Source: Methanobacteriota archaeon
GTDB lineage: Archaea > Thermoplasmatota > Thermoplasmata > RBG-16-68-12
Length of the DNA stretch: 11,621 bases
Reading direction: 5' to 3'
Assembly (NCBI GenBank): GCA_005878515.1
Contig: VBLZ01000108.1
Span: forward strand, 1-11,621
Each line of letters begins with the position of its first letter. Position 1 is the stretch's first letter. A program made the position numbers and the translations under genes. Positions 6,341 to 11,621 of this stretch are shown one piece after another. The notes below the pieces were generated by a model, which worked only from the letters and a program-made list of their open reading frames with translations, did not search any database and had not been told where the DNA came from.

Positions 6341-6964
6341 TCAGTGGTTCGGCCTTGAACGCTTCGGACGTGGCGATGCCTTGGCTCTAGGACGTGCAGG
6401 GCCGCTCGGGGTCCATTTCAGTTCCATGTGGACTTCGAGTTCGTCCTCTTCCTTGGCGTAAAGGAGCTTGAAGGTCATGGGCTCGGTCGGCCGGATCAGG
6501 ATCTTCTTCTGCCGTCCTGGCAGGACCTTAGAGATATCGACCGTACGGCGGCCCAGTTCTTCCCCCAGCGCCACCAGGACCCTTGAGGTCTCCTGTTTGC
6601 TGAGCCGGTCTTTGTAGCGGAAGATCGACTCGTGGACCTCTCGATAGGTTTCCAAGACTTCCATCATTTTGGTCCAATGGCTCATCGTTTGAGCAAGCTC
6701 GGTCCGGCCTTTTTCCGTCAGAGCGTAGTGCTTGCGGTCGAGACCCTCATCGCGGAACTCAATCCGACTCGTCACGAGACCTCCCTCTTCTAGCTTCTCG
6801 AAGGCCGGGTAGATTGTCCCGGTCTTTGGACGCCAGTAGCCGGAGAACCGCTTTTCGAGTTCTCGAATCACTTCGTATCCGTACATCGGCTTCTCCGATA
6901 GGAGCAGGAGCAGCCAAAGGGAGACGGCTCCAATCTTCATGCCTCGCGGTCCGGTCGCGGCCAT
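6341..6964 (-). CDS. PadR-family transcriptional regulator
   Basis: A 207-residue PadR repressor. The winged helix is at about residues 10-87: LLLLSEKPMYGYEVIRELEK (19-38), the recognition region WRPKTGTIYPAFEKLEEGGLV (45-64 and on), and the wing RKHYALTEKGR (77-87). A helical dimerisation part with MSHWTKMMEVLETYREV follows, then a basic tail rich in Pro/Arg/Lys. The ATG at 6964 is preferred over the open upstream frame to 7045. It has GGTGAG just before it and a TATA box (CATATAAACC on this strand, 6997-7006) about 35 bp upstream, and residues before it cross the promoter. The gene lies 13 bp before the MFS transporter and diverges from the Chrome_Resist operon, with TAGA-N4-CTAC sites between. 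PadR proteins usually repress neighbouring efflux or stress genes and release DNA on binding a phenolic or other ligand. Confidence 0.92.
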   Translation of the reverse strand: MAATGPRGMKIGAVSLWLLLLLSEKPMYGYEVIRELEKRFSGYWRPKTGTIYPAFEKLEEGGLVTSRIEFRDEGLDRKHYALTEKGRTELAQTMSHWTKMMEVLETYREVHESIFRYKDRLSKQETSRVLVALGEELGRRTVDISKVLPGRQKKILIRPTEPMTFKLLYAKEEDELEVHMELKWTPSGPARPRAKASPRPKRSRPNH

Positions 6965-6996
6965 CAACTCACCCCGAGGCGAGCCAATCGCGTTCT

Positions 6997-7006
6997 GGTT
7001 TATATG
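6997..7006 (-). promoter_or_regulatory. padR TATA box
   Basis: On the minus strand this reads CATATAAACC. It predicts transcription from about 6977, leaving a short leader with the GGTGAG ribosome binding site before the ATG at 6964. Operator-like site 1 (7008-7020) abuts its upstream side, where the BRE for TFB would be. Confidence 0.55.
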
Positions 7007-7007
7007 C

Positions 7008-7020
7008 GTAGATGTCCTAC
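7008..7020. promoter_or_regulatory. Putative PadR operator site 1
   Basis: GTAGATGTCCTAC has inverted arms GTAG/CTAC. It shares the pattern TAGA-N4-CTAC with the two sites at 7064 and 7081. It sits directly upstream of the padR TATA box, so binding here could give autoregulation by blocking TFB. Assignment to PadR rests on position and repetition. Confidence 0.5.
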
Positions 7021-7053
7021 TCAATGGCCGATATCGACCGACCATTCGGAATG

Positions 7054-7063
7054 CTTAATATAC
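7054..7063 (+). promoter_or_regulatory. TATA box of the Chrome_Resist operon
   Basis: CTTAATATAC is the only strongly AT-rich stretch at a sensible distance (about 50 bp) before the ATG at 7109. It predicts transcription from about 7085, inside operator-like site 3, with a leader of roughly 25 nt that carries AAGGAGG at 7096-7102. Confidence 0.5.
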
Positions 7064-7076
7064 ATAGATGTACTAC
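7064..7076. promoter_or_regulatory. Putative PadR operator site 2
   Basis: ATAGATGTACTAC follows the TATA box directly. It differs from site 1 at only two positions. Its right arm together with the left arm of site 3 makes another palindrome, CTAC-CTGC-GTAG (7073-7084), so two dimers could bind side by side. Confidence 0.55.
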
Positions 7077-7080
7077 CTGC

Positions 7081-7093
7081 GTAGAGAATCTAC
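7081..7093. promoter_or_regulatory. Putative PadR operator site 3
   Basis: GTAGAGAATCTAC is the most symmetric of the three (arms GTAGA/TCTAC). It begins 17 bp after the start of site 2 and covers the predicted transcription start, ending 2 bp before the ribosome binding site. A protein bound here would block initiation. Confidence 0.55.
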
Positions 7094-7108
7094 TCAAGGA
7101 GGACTTCG

Positions 7109-7573
7109 ATGAAGTGGGTAACCCGAGAGAAGGCGAAGGTGGACCGGATTGCGTGTCCTTGGCTCGTCAAGAAATTTGTCGATCCGAAAGCGGAGTTCCT
7201 GTTCGTGCCACGCGAAAAGGTCTTGGAGGTCGCGAAGGAACAGGGCGCGATCCCGTACGACAGCCCTGGTGCCGAACTATTCCACTACAAGGAGAGTGGC
7301 GACGAGCGTTGCAGCTTCGATGCGATCATCAAGACGTACAAGCTCACGGACCCAGCGTTGCTGGACATGGCCGAAATCGTGCGCACGGCGGATGCGGCCC
7401 CCCGGGTGCGGCGACCCGAAGGTGCGGGTCTCGAGGCGATGGCCCTCGGGTTTAGGACGAACGCGAAAGACGATTTCGAGAACATGCGACTCCAGTTCCC
7501 CGCGTACGACGCGCTCTACACGTACTGCCGACTCAAAGTCGAGGGGAAAGCCAAGTTGGAGCACGCGACTTGA
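7109..7573 (+). CDS. Chrome_Resist (ChrB C-terminal) domain protein
   Basis: A stand-alone 154-residue copy of the domain that forms the C-terminal half of bacterial ChrB, the chromate-sensing regulator. Hallmarks are MKWVTRE at the N-terminus, DRIACPW (12-18), FVDPKAEFLFVP (23-34), GAIPYDSPG (46-54), RCSFDA (67-72) and YDALYTYCR (133-141). In the family the DRIACPW and RCSFDA segments are the conserved core. It has no DNA-binding domain; that part is presumably supplied by the divergent PadR. Start: AAGGAGG at 7096-7102 lies 6 nt before the ATG. Its TGA overlaps the ATG of the next gene, so they form an operon. Probable role is in response to chromate or another oxidising or metal stress. 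The molecular activity of this domain alone is not established. Confidence 0.9.
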   Translation: MKWVTREKAKVDRIACPWLVKKFVDPKAEFLFVPREKVLEVAKEQGAIPYDSPGAELFHYKESGDERCSFDAIIKTYKLTDPALLDMAEIVRTADAAPRVRRPEGAGLEAMALGFRTNAKDDFENMRLQFPAYDALYTYCRLKVEGKAKLEHAT

Positions 7574-8496
7574 TGAGCCTCCGATTGCTGGGCTCCATCG
7601 AGCTTCCCGCGCACGCAAGGGATGGCGGTTTCGATCACGCCGCGGTTCATCACGGATCGTCGCGGCTCTACATCGCCCACACAGCTAACGATGATGTCGA
7701 CGTGGTGGACTCCGCCTCCGATCGCTTCCTTCGGTCCATCCACGGACTGAAGGGTGTCGCGGGCGTACTCGTCTCGGACGAACGCGATCTTCTCTTCACG
7801 GCAAATCGCAACGAGAACACGGTCAGCATCTTCGCGGCGGGCAAGGAACAACAAACGGCGAGGCTCTCCGTCGGCATTCGTCCCAACGGGCTCGCATTCG
7901 ACCCTTCCCGCGGCCTGTTGCTCGTGGCGAATGTCGGCGATCCTAATGTCCCGAACTCCTCGAGTGTATCACTCATCGATGTGGGCCAGAAGGTCGTGAC
8001 CGGCACCGTGATCCTTCCGGGGCGCCCTCGGTGGGCCGTTTACGACGAGGTGATGGCCGCGTTCTACGTGAATATCGCAGATCCCCCACTCATCGTGGGG
8101 ATCGACGCCAACTATCCCTCGGGAATTCGGGAGACCTTCGAGATTCCCTCCAAGGGGCCTCATGGCCTTGATCTAGATGCCCGCGCGAGACAACTCTTCT
8201 GCGCCTGTGACGAGGGGAAGTTGGTGGCGGTCCACTTGGATACCGGAGAGGCCCGGTTGATCGGAGACCTTAGTGGCACACCCGACGTTGTTTCCTTCAA
8301 TAGGGCGCTGCAACGGGTCTATGTCGCCGTTGGGTCTCCAGGAGTGGTTGACGTCTTTGACGCCGCGCGCATGCGGATCCTCGAAGCCGTTCCGACGGAG
8401 AAGGGAGCCCACACGCTCGCTTTCGACCATCGCAAGAACATGGTCTACGTCTTCCTACCTGCCACCCACCGAGCGTTGGTGTACCAAGACGACTGA
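7573..8496 (+). CDS. Cytoplasmic YVTN/YncE-type beta-propeller protein
   Basis: 307 residues made of seven repeats, each ending in a strand pair like RLYIAHTANDDVDVVD (31-46), LLFTANRNENTVSIF (73-87), LLLVANV...SVSLID (115-136), AFYVNIADPPLIVGID (163-178), QLFCACDEGKLVAVHLD (207-223), RVYVAVGSPGVVDVFD (248-263) and MVYVFLPATHRALVYQD (290-306). That fits one seven-bladed propeller of the YncE/YVTN group. Unlike many of these it has no signal peptide or anchor, so it is probably cytoplasmic. The start is the ATG that overlaps the previous stop (TGATG); a TTG 3 nt earlier is less likely. Such propellers are usually binding platforms; no catalytic residues are evident. It lies between the Chrome_Resist and DUF2148 genes of one operon. 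Confidence 0.87.
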   Translation: MSLRLLGSIELPAHARDGGFDHAAVHHGSSRLYIAHTANDDVDVVDSASDRFLRSIHGLKGVAGVLVSDERDLLFTANRNENTVSIFAAGKEQQTARLSVGIRPNGLAFDPSRGLLLVANVGDPNVPNSSSVSLIDVGQKVVTGTVILPGRPRWAVYDEVMAAFYVNIADPPLIVGIDANYPSGIRETFEIPSKGPHGLDLDARARQLFCACDEGKLVAVHLDTGEARLIGDLSGTPDVVSFNRALQRVYVAVGSPGVVDVFDAARMRILEAVPTEKGAHTLAFDHRKNMVYVFLPATHRALVYQDD

Positions 8497-8515
8497 CTTG
8501 TTGGAGTTGTGAGTG

Positions 8516-9139
8516 ATGGATCAACACGAGATGTTCACGGAAGTCGTAGAAAACGTCGCGAAGATGTGCGCCGTCAGTGCAATGACGGCTCCGAAGAGCG
8601 GAGGGCAGCTCTTCCTCAAGGGATCCAAGCCTTTCATCGAGACCGCAATCGTCAGCGACAAAGAAACGCTTCATCGCCTCGCGGAATGGCTCCGGGCGCG
8701 AGGGACGAAACTCAAGAACCCGATTTTCTTCCGCGACGCCGACACGGCTGAAAAGGTGGACCTAATCTTATTCATCGGGCTCGAGAAGTGGTATCCGCCG
8801 ATGTACGACTGCGGCGCTTGCGGATACGGCACCTGCAATGAATTTCTGCGTGCGAGTCCCGCGCATCACACGGCGGAGTCCAAGGATTGGGAATTCCTCG
8901 GACCCATTTGCCAGCTTCGCTGCATCGACCTCGGGATTGCCGTAGGATCCGCCGCGAAACTCGCGAGCATGAACAACGTCGACACCCGTTGTCAGACTCG
9001 AGTCGCCGCTGCCGCGAGGCACCTCGGAATCATTCACTCGGACCTAGCGGTCGCGCTTTCGATGAGCGTGTCCCACAAGAGCATTTTCTTCGACAAGAAG
9101 ATTCCTCAAATCGACTTCGAGGCTGTGCCTACATCGTGA
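8516..9139 (+). CDS. DUF2148 ferredoxin-domain protein (probable Fe-S protein)
   Basis: 207 residues. The hallmark is DCGACGYGTC (98-107: C99, C102, C107), followed by GPICQLRC (129-136: C132, C136), then GIAVGSAAKLASMNNVDTRC (140-159) and a C-terminal part that ends PQIDFEAVPTS. This is the DUF2148 'ferredoxin domain' family of anaerobic archaea and bacteria, about 180-200 residues long. Seven cysteines (also C18 and C159) are enough for at least one [4Fe-4S] cluster. Function is unknown; electron transfer or redox sensing is likely. Start: GGAG at 8503-8506 lies before both a GTG at 8513 and the ATG at 8516, and either is possible. It follows the propeller gene by 19 bp in the same operon, and its end faces the membrane protein gene at 9170. 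Confidence 0.85.
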   Translation: MDQHEMFTEVVENVAKMCAVSAMTAPKSGGQLFLKGSKPFIETAIVSDKETLHRLAEWLRARGTKLKNPIFFRDADTAEKVDLILFIGLEKWYPPMYDCGACGYGTCNEFLRASPAHHTAESKDWEFLGPICQLRCIDLGIAVGSAAKLASMNNVDTRCQTRVAAAARHLGIIHSDLAVALSMSVSHKSIFFDKKIPQIDFEAVPTS

Positions 9140-9169
9140 ACTATCTACTGCGGAGACATCATGCGTCCT

Positions 9170-9595
9170 TTACTGAAGGCTAAGGTAGAGGAAGATCGTG
9201 AGGGCTGCCGCCTTGAACGTCTCCGCAATCAGGAGAAACGGCGTCTGTCCTCCGGGCGGGACATCGAACAAACGGAACAGGAGCGGGGATCCGACGATGG
9301 TCTCGGCGAGCAGGGCGCCGAGCACCAGGACGAGACCGAGGGCGAAATTGGCCCCGGTCTGGGAGTACATCCTCGCATAGATCACAAGCAGAGCGACGAG
9401 CAAGGCCACGTTGAGGGTCGATAAGATAAGGCCGAAATCCTCGAACGTTTCGAATTCCGGAGGTGGACGGCCGAACGGATGCTGCACCGGTGATGGCAGC
9501 GCGAGGAACCCGAGTCCGACGACGAGGCCGATGGCCAGGACGATGGGCACCCAGAGACTCGCTCCCCATTTCGTCTTTGCAATTTCGCTCGGCAT
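9170..9595 (-). CDS. Four-span membrane protein paired with a winged-helix regulator
   Basis: 141 residues with four hydrophobic spans at about 12-33, 55-75, 83-106 and 118-140. A 20-residue Pro-rich extracytoplasmic loop (PSPVQHPFGRPPPEFE, 34-49) joins the first two spans, and GGQTPF precedes the last. The layout resembles small archaeal membrane proteins found next to single winged-helix regulators. I know no characterised function for them. Its ATG lies 3 bp after the regulator stop, and the ribosome binding site GGTGAGG is inside the last codons of that gene, so translation is probably coupled. Confidence 0.7.
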   Translation of the reverse strand: MPSEIAKTKWGASLWVPIVLAIGLVVGLGFLALPSPVQHPFGRPPPEFETFEDFGLILSTLNVALLVALLVIYARMYSQTGANFALGLVLVLGALLAETIVGSPLLFRLFDVPPGGQTPFLLIAETFKAAALTIFLYLSLQ

Positions 9596-9598
9596 GTG

Positions 9599-9898
9599 CT
9601 ACCCCTCACCTTTCTTCTGGAACTTGTCCAGGATCCGCTCGAGGTCGTCCCAGTGCGATTCCATCGCCGGCGATGGGAAGTACACCTGGCCGTACCGCGG
9701 CCCGGACGTGACCACCACCTGGTTCTTCAGGAGCACCCGAAGGTGGTGACGCACCGTCGTGTAATCCAGGGCTAGGAGTTCCGCGAGCTGCTGGGCGTTC
9801 CGAGGCTCCTCGCGGATCGCGCGCAGCACCTTCCCGCGGACGGGAGCCCCGACGCTGCTCCCAAAGAGCCACCAAAGCAGCCGTCCAAAGCTGTCCAC
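9599..9898 (-). CDS. Winged-helix (ArsR-like) transcriptional regulator
   Basis: 99 residues. A hydrophobic N-terminus LLWWLFGSSVGAP is followed by the helix-turn-helix: RGKVLRAIREEPRNAQQLAE (21-40), the recognition helix DYTTVRHHLRVLLKNQVV (45-62) and a wing with GPRYGQVYFPS (66-76). The sequence ends in a short amphipathic helix (DDLERILDKFQKK). It is a typical archaeal 'hydrophobic stub plus winged helix' protein; the stub may touch the membrane or form the dimer. The start is a GTG at 9898; the frame is closed upstream by a TGA at 9929-9931. It is the first gene of a two-gene operon with the four-span membrane protein. Possibly the membrane protein controls or is controlled by it. Confidence 0.82.
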   Translation of the reverse strand: MDSFGRLLWWLFGSSVGAPVRGKVLRAIREEPRNAQQLAELLALDYTTVRHHLRVLLKNQVVVTSGPRYGQVYFPSPAMESHWDDLERILDKFQKKGEG

Positions 9899-10146
9899 GC
9901 GGACCCGCGCTCTCAGACGGAAGCCGTGTCATCTACCTTTCCCTCCACCGTCGAGGTCGCCTCACCCGGACCCTTCACAGCGCCAAGGGGCATTCTCCGT
10001 TTTGCGAGAACCTTCCCAGATTGCTAGCGAATCGGCTCCACTCTGACACGGGACGATTTGGGAAGAATTCACTAACGAACCTTTAGACTTCTCGCAGAAT
10101 TGGCTCGACACCCACATCCGTCGTGGGCGTGAGGCGATGGACCTCA

Positions 10147-10154
10147 GGAGGTGA
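10147..10154 (+). promoter_or_regulatory. Strong ribosome binding site before the secreted-peptide gene
   Basis: GGAGGTGA is a near-perfect match to the archaeal anti-Shine-Dalgarno sequence. It directly precedes an ATG (10155) that opens the wrong frame, and it lies 7 nt before an ACG (10162-10164) that opens the frame of the secreted peptide. The first in-frame ATG, at 10189, is 34 nt away, too far for this site to serve. Confidence 0.6.
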
Positions 10155-10188
10155 ATGACCTACGAAAGCTCTCGGAGCAATCGCACTG

Positions 10189-10386
10189 ATGGCGATCGTC
10201 GCCGTCGTCGTGGCGGGAGTGTTCGTGGCGCACGCCGCGAGCGCCTCGAGCACCGTGGCAACAGACAACCTGTCCGGGACTGCCGTCGCGGGTTCGGGGA
10301 ACTCGACCGCCGGCCACACGTGCCCGAACATGACGAACACGACCGCGAGCCCTACCGCGACCGCGTCGCAGGGGCTCTGGCCATAG
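10189..10386 (+). CDS. Small secreted peptide, sequon-rich; probable upstream start
   Basis: The frame from the ATG at 10189 gives 65 residues. A hydrophobic helix MAIVAVVVAGVFVAHAASA is followed by a probable signal peptidase site (AHA or ASA). The mature part, about 45 residues, is rich in Ser/Thr/Asn/Gly, with four N-glycosylation sequons (NLS, NST, NMT, NTT) and a single Cys. Coding sequence clearly continues upstream as KALGAIAL, giving the basic residue a signal peptide needs, back to an ACG at 10162 that sits 7 nt after GGAGGTGA. Alternatively, one extra base after the ATG at 10155 has broken a start that would read MTTKALGAIAL. A terminator follows at 10417. Function unknown; perhaps a glycosylated surface peptide. 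Confidence 0.55.
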   Translation: MAIVAVVVAGVFVAHAASASSTVATDNLSGTAVAGSGNSTAGHTCPNMTNTTASPTATASQGLWP

Positions 10387-10416
10387 CCGGTCCGACCTCG
10401 GACCCGGCTGCACGGG

Positions 10417-10452
10417 CAGGAGGCCGGGAAGCGCCTCCTGTTCCCCTTTTTT
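10417..10452 (+). terminator. Hairpin plus T-tract terminator of the secreted-peptide gene
   Basis: The inverted repeat CAGGAGGC (10417-10424) and GCCTCCTG (10433-10440) encloses an 8-nt loop. TTCCCC and then six T (10447-10452) follow. It lies 30 bp after the stop at 10386 and directly abuts the end of the convergent aminotransferase gene. The T-tract is only on the plus-strand side, so it serves the small peptide gene. Confidence 0.75.
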
Positions 10453-11529
10453 CTACGACATGGAGCGCAAAAGCCGTCGGAGGTTCGCGAGACCTTTTCT
10501 CAGATCCCGGGTGTCTCCGCCCAATCCCAGGCGGAAGTGGTCCGGCACCCCGAAGAAACGACCTTCGGCGATGACGGTGCCGTATTGTTTCAGCAATCGA
10601 TTCGCAAGCTTTGCGACGTTCACGGTGCTGTGGGGGAACAACACGGTCCCTGCCAGGGGGACCTCGCCGCGCAGCTCGGGCATTTCGCGGAGGACCTCGG
10701 CCGCGATCTTCCGGTTCACCGCGAGGATTCGCTTCGCCCGCTGGACGAAGAACCCCCATCGGCCCAGGGCCCATGTTGCGATCGTCTGCGACAGGACCGA
10801 TCCACCACCGGTGGTGTAGTCTTTCAACTGCGCGAACCGGTCGATCGAATCCGGCGCCGCGACGATCCATCCGACACGCAGCGTTCCGAGGCCGCCCAGC
10901 TTCGTCACGGTCGAGAGGGCAATCATTCGAGGACCGAACTCGGCCGCACTGGGCGGTGTGTCGTCGAACGCGAGCTCGCGGAACGTCTCATCGACCAGTA
11001 CGTGGCCGTCGCACTCCTCGGCGATATCGGCCAGTTCTCGGAGATCACCGCGGGACAATGCGGTCGACGTCGGATTGTTGAGGTTCGCGAACACGAGAAG
11101 CCGGGCGCGTCGTCCGGCGGTTTTCCGCCATCGGTCGAGATCGAGTCGCCATCCGTCGTCGCAATCGCGGGCAATCTCGAGCACGTTCGCACCGACCCCC
11201 CGCGGGACGTCGCGGAGCGGGGAATAGATCGGGCTATCCACGAGCACCCGATCCCGGGGACGGACCAGGCTTGCGTTGACTAGGAAATTCGCCTCCGTGG
11301 CTCCGGTGGTCACCAGGATCCGGTTCGGGCTCGTCCGGTGCCGTCTCGCGATCAGTCGCCTCAACTCCGACGTGCCGTTACGAAACGTCCAGTTGAGGTC
11401 GAGGTCCTTGGGCAGGCGTTGGCGGAAGCCGTCGAGGCGGAACTCGCGGATGTTCGAATAGGAGATGTTCAGCCGGGCGCCGTGGACCTTCTCGTAATAC
11501 AGGAGGTGTTCGAAGGGAGGGAGTTCCAT
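10453..11529 (-). CDS. Class I/II PLP-dependent aminotransferase
   Basis: 358 residues from the ATG at 11529, complete for the fold-type I family. Visible are the phosphate-loop motif TTGATEANF (74-82), NNP with N152, VLVDETFRE with D180 (178-185), the PLP lysine K210 in STVTKLGGLGTLRVGW (206-221) with R218, and the substrate carboxylate arginine R333 in HFRLGLG. The MELPPFEHLLYYEK N-terminus agrees with archaeal aspartate/aromatic-type aminotransferases that begin close to a PPF segment. A TTG at 11553 would add eight residues and has no better ribosome binding site. Substrate cannot be told from sequence alone. A T-rich TATA candidate lies at about 11590-11598. The gene ends 1 nt from the terminator of the small secreted peptide. 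Confidence 0.9.
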   Translation of the reverse strand: MELPPFEHLLYYEKVHGARLNISYSNIREFRLDGFRQRLPKDLDLNWTFRNGTSELRRLIARRHRTSPNRILVTTGATEANFLVNASLVRPRDRVLVDSPIYSPLRDVPRGVGANVLEIARDCDDGWRLDLDRWRKTAGRRARLLVFANLNNPTSTALSRGDLRELADIAEECDGHVLVDETFRELAFDDTPPSAAEFGPRMIALSTVTKLGGLGTLRVGWIVAAPDSIDRFAQLKDYTTGGGSVLSQTIATWALGRWGFFVQRAKRILAVNRKIAAEVLREMPELRGEVPLAGTVLFPHSTVNVAKLANRLLKQYGTVIAEGRFFGVPDHFRLGLGGDTRDLRKGLANLRRLLRSMS

Positions 11530-11589
11530 CGCGGCGGGCGGATGGTCCGTCAACCTATGAAGCTTCGGCCTATTTCGATTTGAACCGAA

Positions 11590-11619
11590 AAATAAAAGTC
11601 GGGCCGCTCAGAGCGGCCC
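11590..11619 (-). terminator. Hairpin and T-tract at the right edge, possible dual TATA
   Basis: A near-perfect palindrome, GGGCCGCTC at 11601-11609 and GAGCGGCCC at 11611-11619. On the minus strand it is followed by ACTTTTATTTTT. That is the form of an intrinsic terminator for a minus-strand gene lying beyond the window. The T-rich stretch is also the only TATA-like element upstream of the aminotransferase gene, about 40 bp before its TTG and 65 bp before its ATG, so it may serve both purposes. Confidence 0.55.
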
Positions 11620-11621
11620 GC

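Noticed and set aside
5638..6390. 250-codon plus-strand open frame
   Set aside because: Antisense to the MFS gene and the padR end. It has extreme Glu/Arg/Asp/Gly composition, no hydrophobic core and no promoter or ribosome binding site.
7012..7455. 147-codon plus-strand frame over the padR/Chrome_Resist promoter
   Set aside because: It crosses the promoter and operator sites and lies out of frame over a well-supported gene.
10155..10574. 139-codon frame opening right after the GGAGGTGA site
   Set aside because: The ATG placement is tempting, but the protein is almost pure Arg/Gly/Ser and runs through the terminator into the aminotransferase gene. The overlapping frame with the signal peptide is far more protein-like.
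1..11621. CRISPR array, insertion sequence, integrase or transposase
   Set aside because: No regularly spaced repeats, terminal inverted repeats or recombinase motifs were seen on either strand.

Overview
The window looks like a chromosomal stretch of a GC-rich archaeon, most likely a member of the Thermoplasmatota. The reasons are a short nicotinate phosphoribosyltransferase of the Thermoplasma type with a C-terminal zinc-ribbon-like tail, a short GTG-started winged-helix regulator paired with a four-helix membrane protein, TATA boxes (TTTATC/TTATATA-like) about 25-30 bp before start codons or a tRNA 5' end, and a mix of leaderless and GGTGA/GGAGG-led genes. No phylogeny could be run, so the placement is an inference.

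Left part (1-3727): about 500 bp without a convincing gene, then a small polytopic membrane protein. A short Cys-rich/coiled-coil protein on the minus strand is divergent from nicotinate phosphoribosyltransferase (NAD salvage). Next come a Trm9/ALKBH8-like SAM methyltransferase (probable tRNA wobble-uridine modification) and an overlapping 62-residue single-span membrane protein.

Middle (3728-5094): a scarred region. It holds the first ~23 codons of a glycine cleavage H protein gene that then runs into unrelated sequence. Behind it is a copy of the promoter plus the first ~24 nt of a tRNA-Arg gene, then a CPBP/Abi-family membrane protein with visibly lower G+C codon use, and finally the intact tRNA-Arg(TCG) with its own promoter. 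The two promoter/tRNA 5' copies are 1068 bp apart and differ only by transitions.

Right-centre (5125-9139): a divergent, PadR-centred cassette. Leftward run padR and an MFS exporter-like gene. Rightward run three closely packed genes: a stand-alone ChrB C-terminal (Chrome_Resist) protein, a cytoplasmic seven-blade YVTN/YncE-type beta-propeller, and a DUF2148 ferredoxin-domain protein with seven cysteines. Three 13-bp TAGA-N4-CTAC sites lie in the shared promoter region, two of them between the rightward TATA box and the ribosome binding site. This looks like an inducible stress/resistance module and is the best candidate here for a little-described system.

Right end (9170-11621): a winged-helix regulator and membrane protein pair on the minus strand, a tiny secreted sequon-rich peptide with a strong terminator, and a class I/II PLP aminotransferase convergent with it. 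A GC-rich hairpin at the edge probably ends a gene outside the window.

Two genes (the MFS transporter and the secreted peptide) have coding sequence that clearly extends upstream of the first ATG/GTG/TTG, and in both a Shine-Dalgarno-like sequence is followed by an ACG codon at the expected start.
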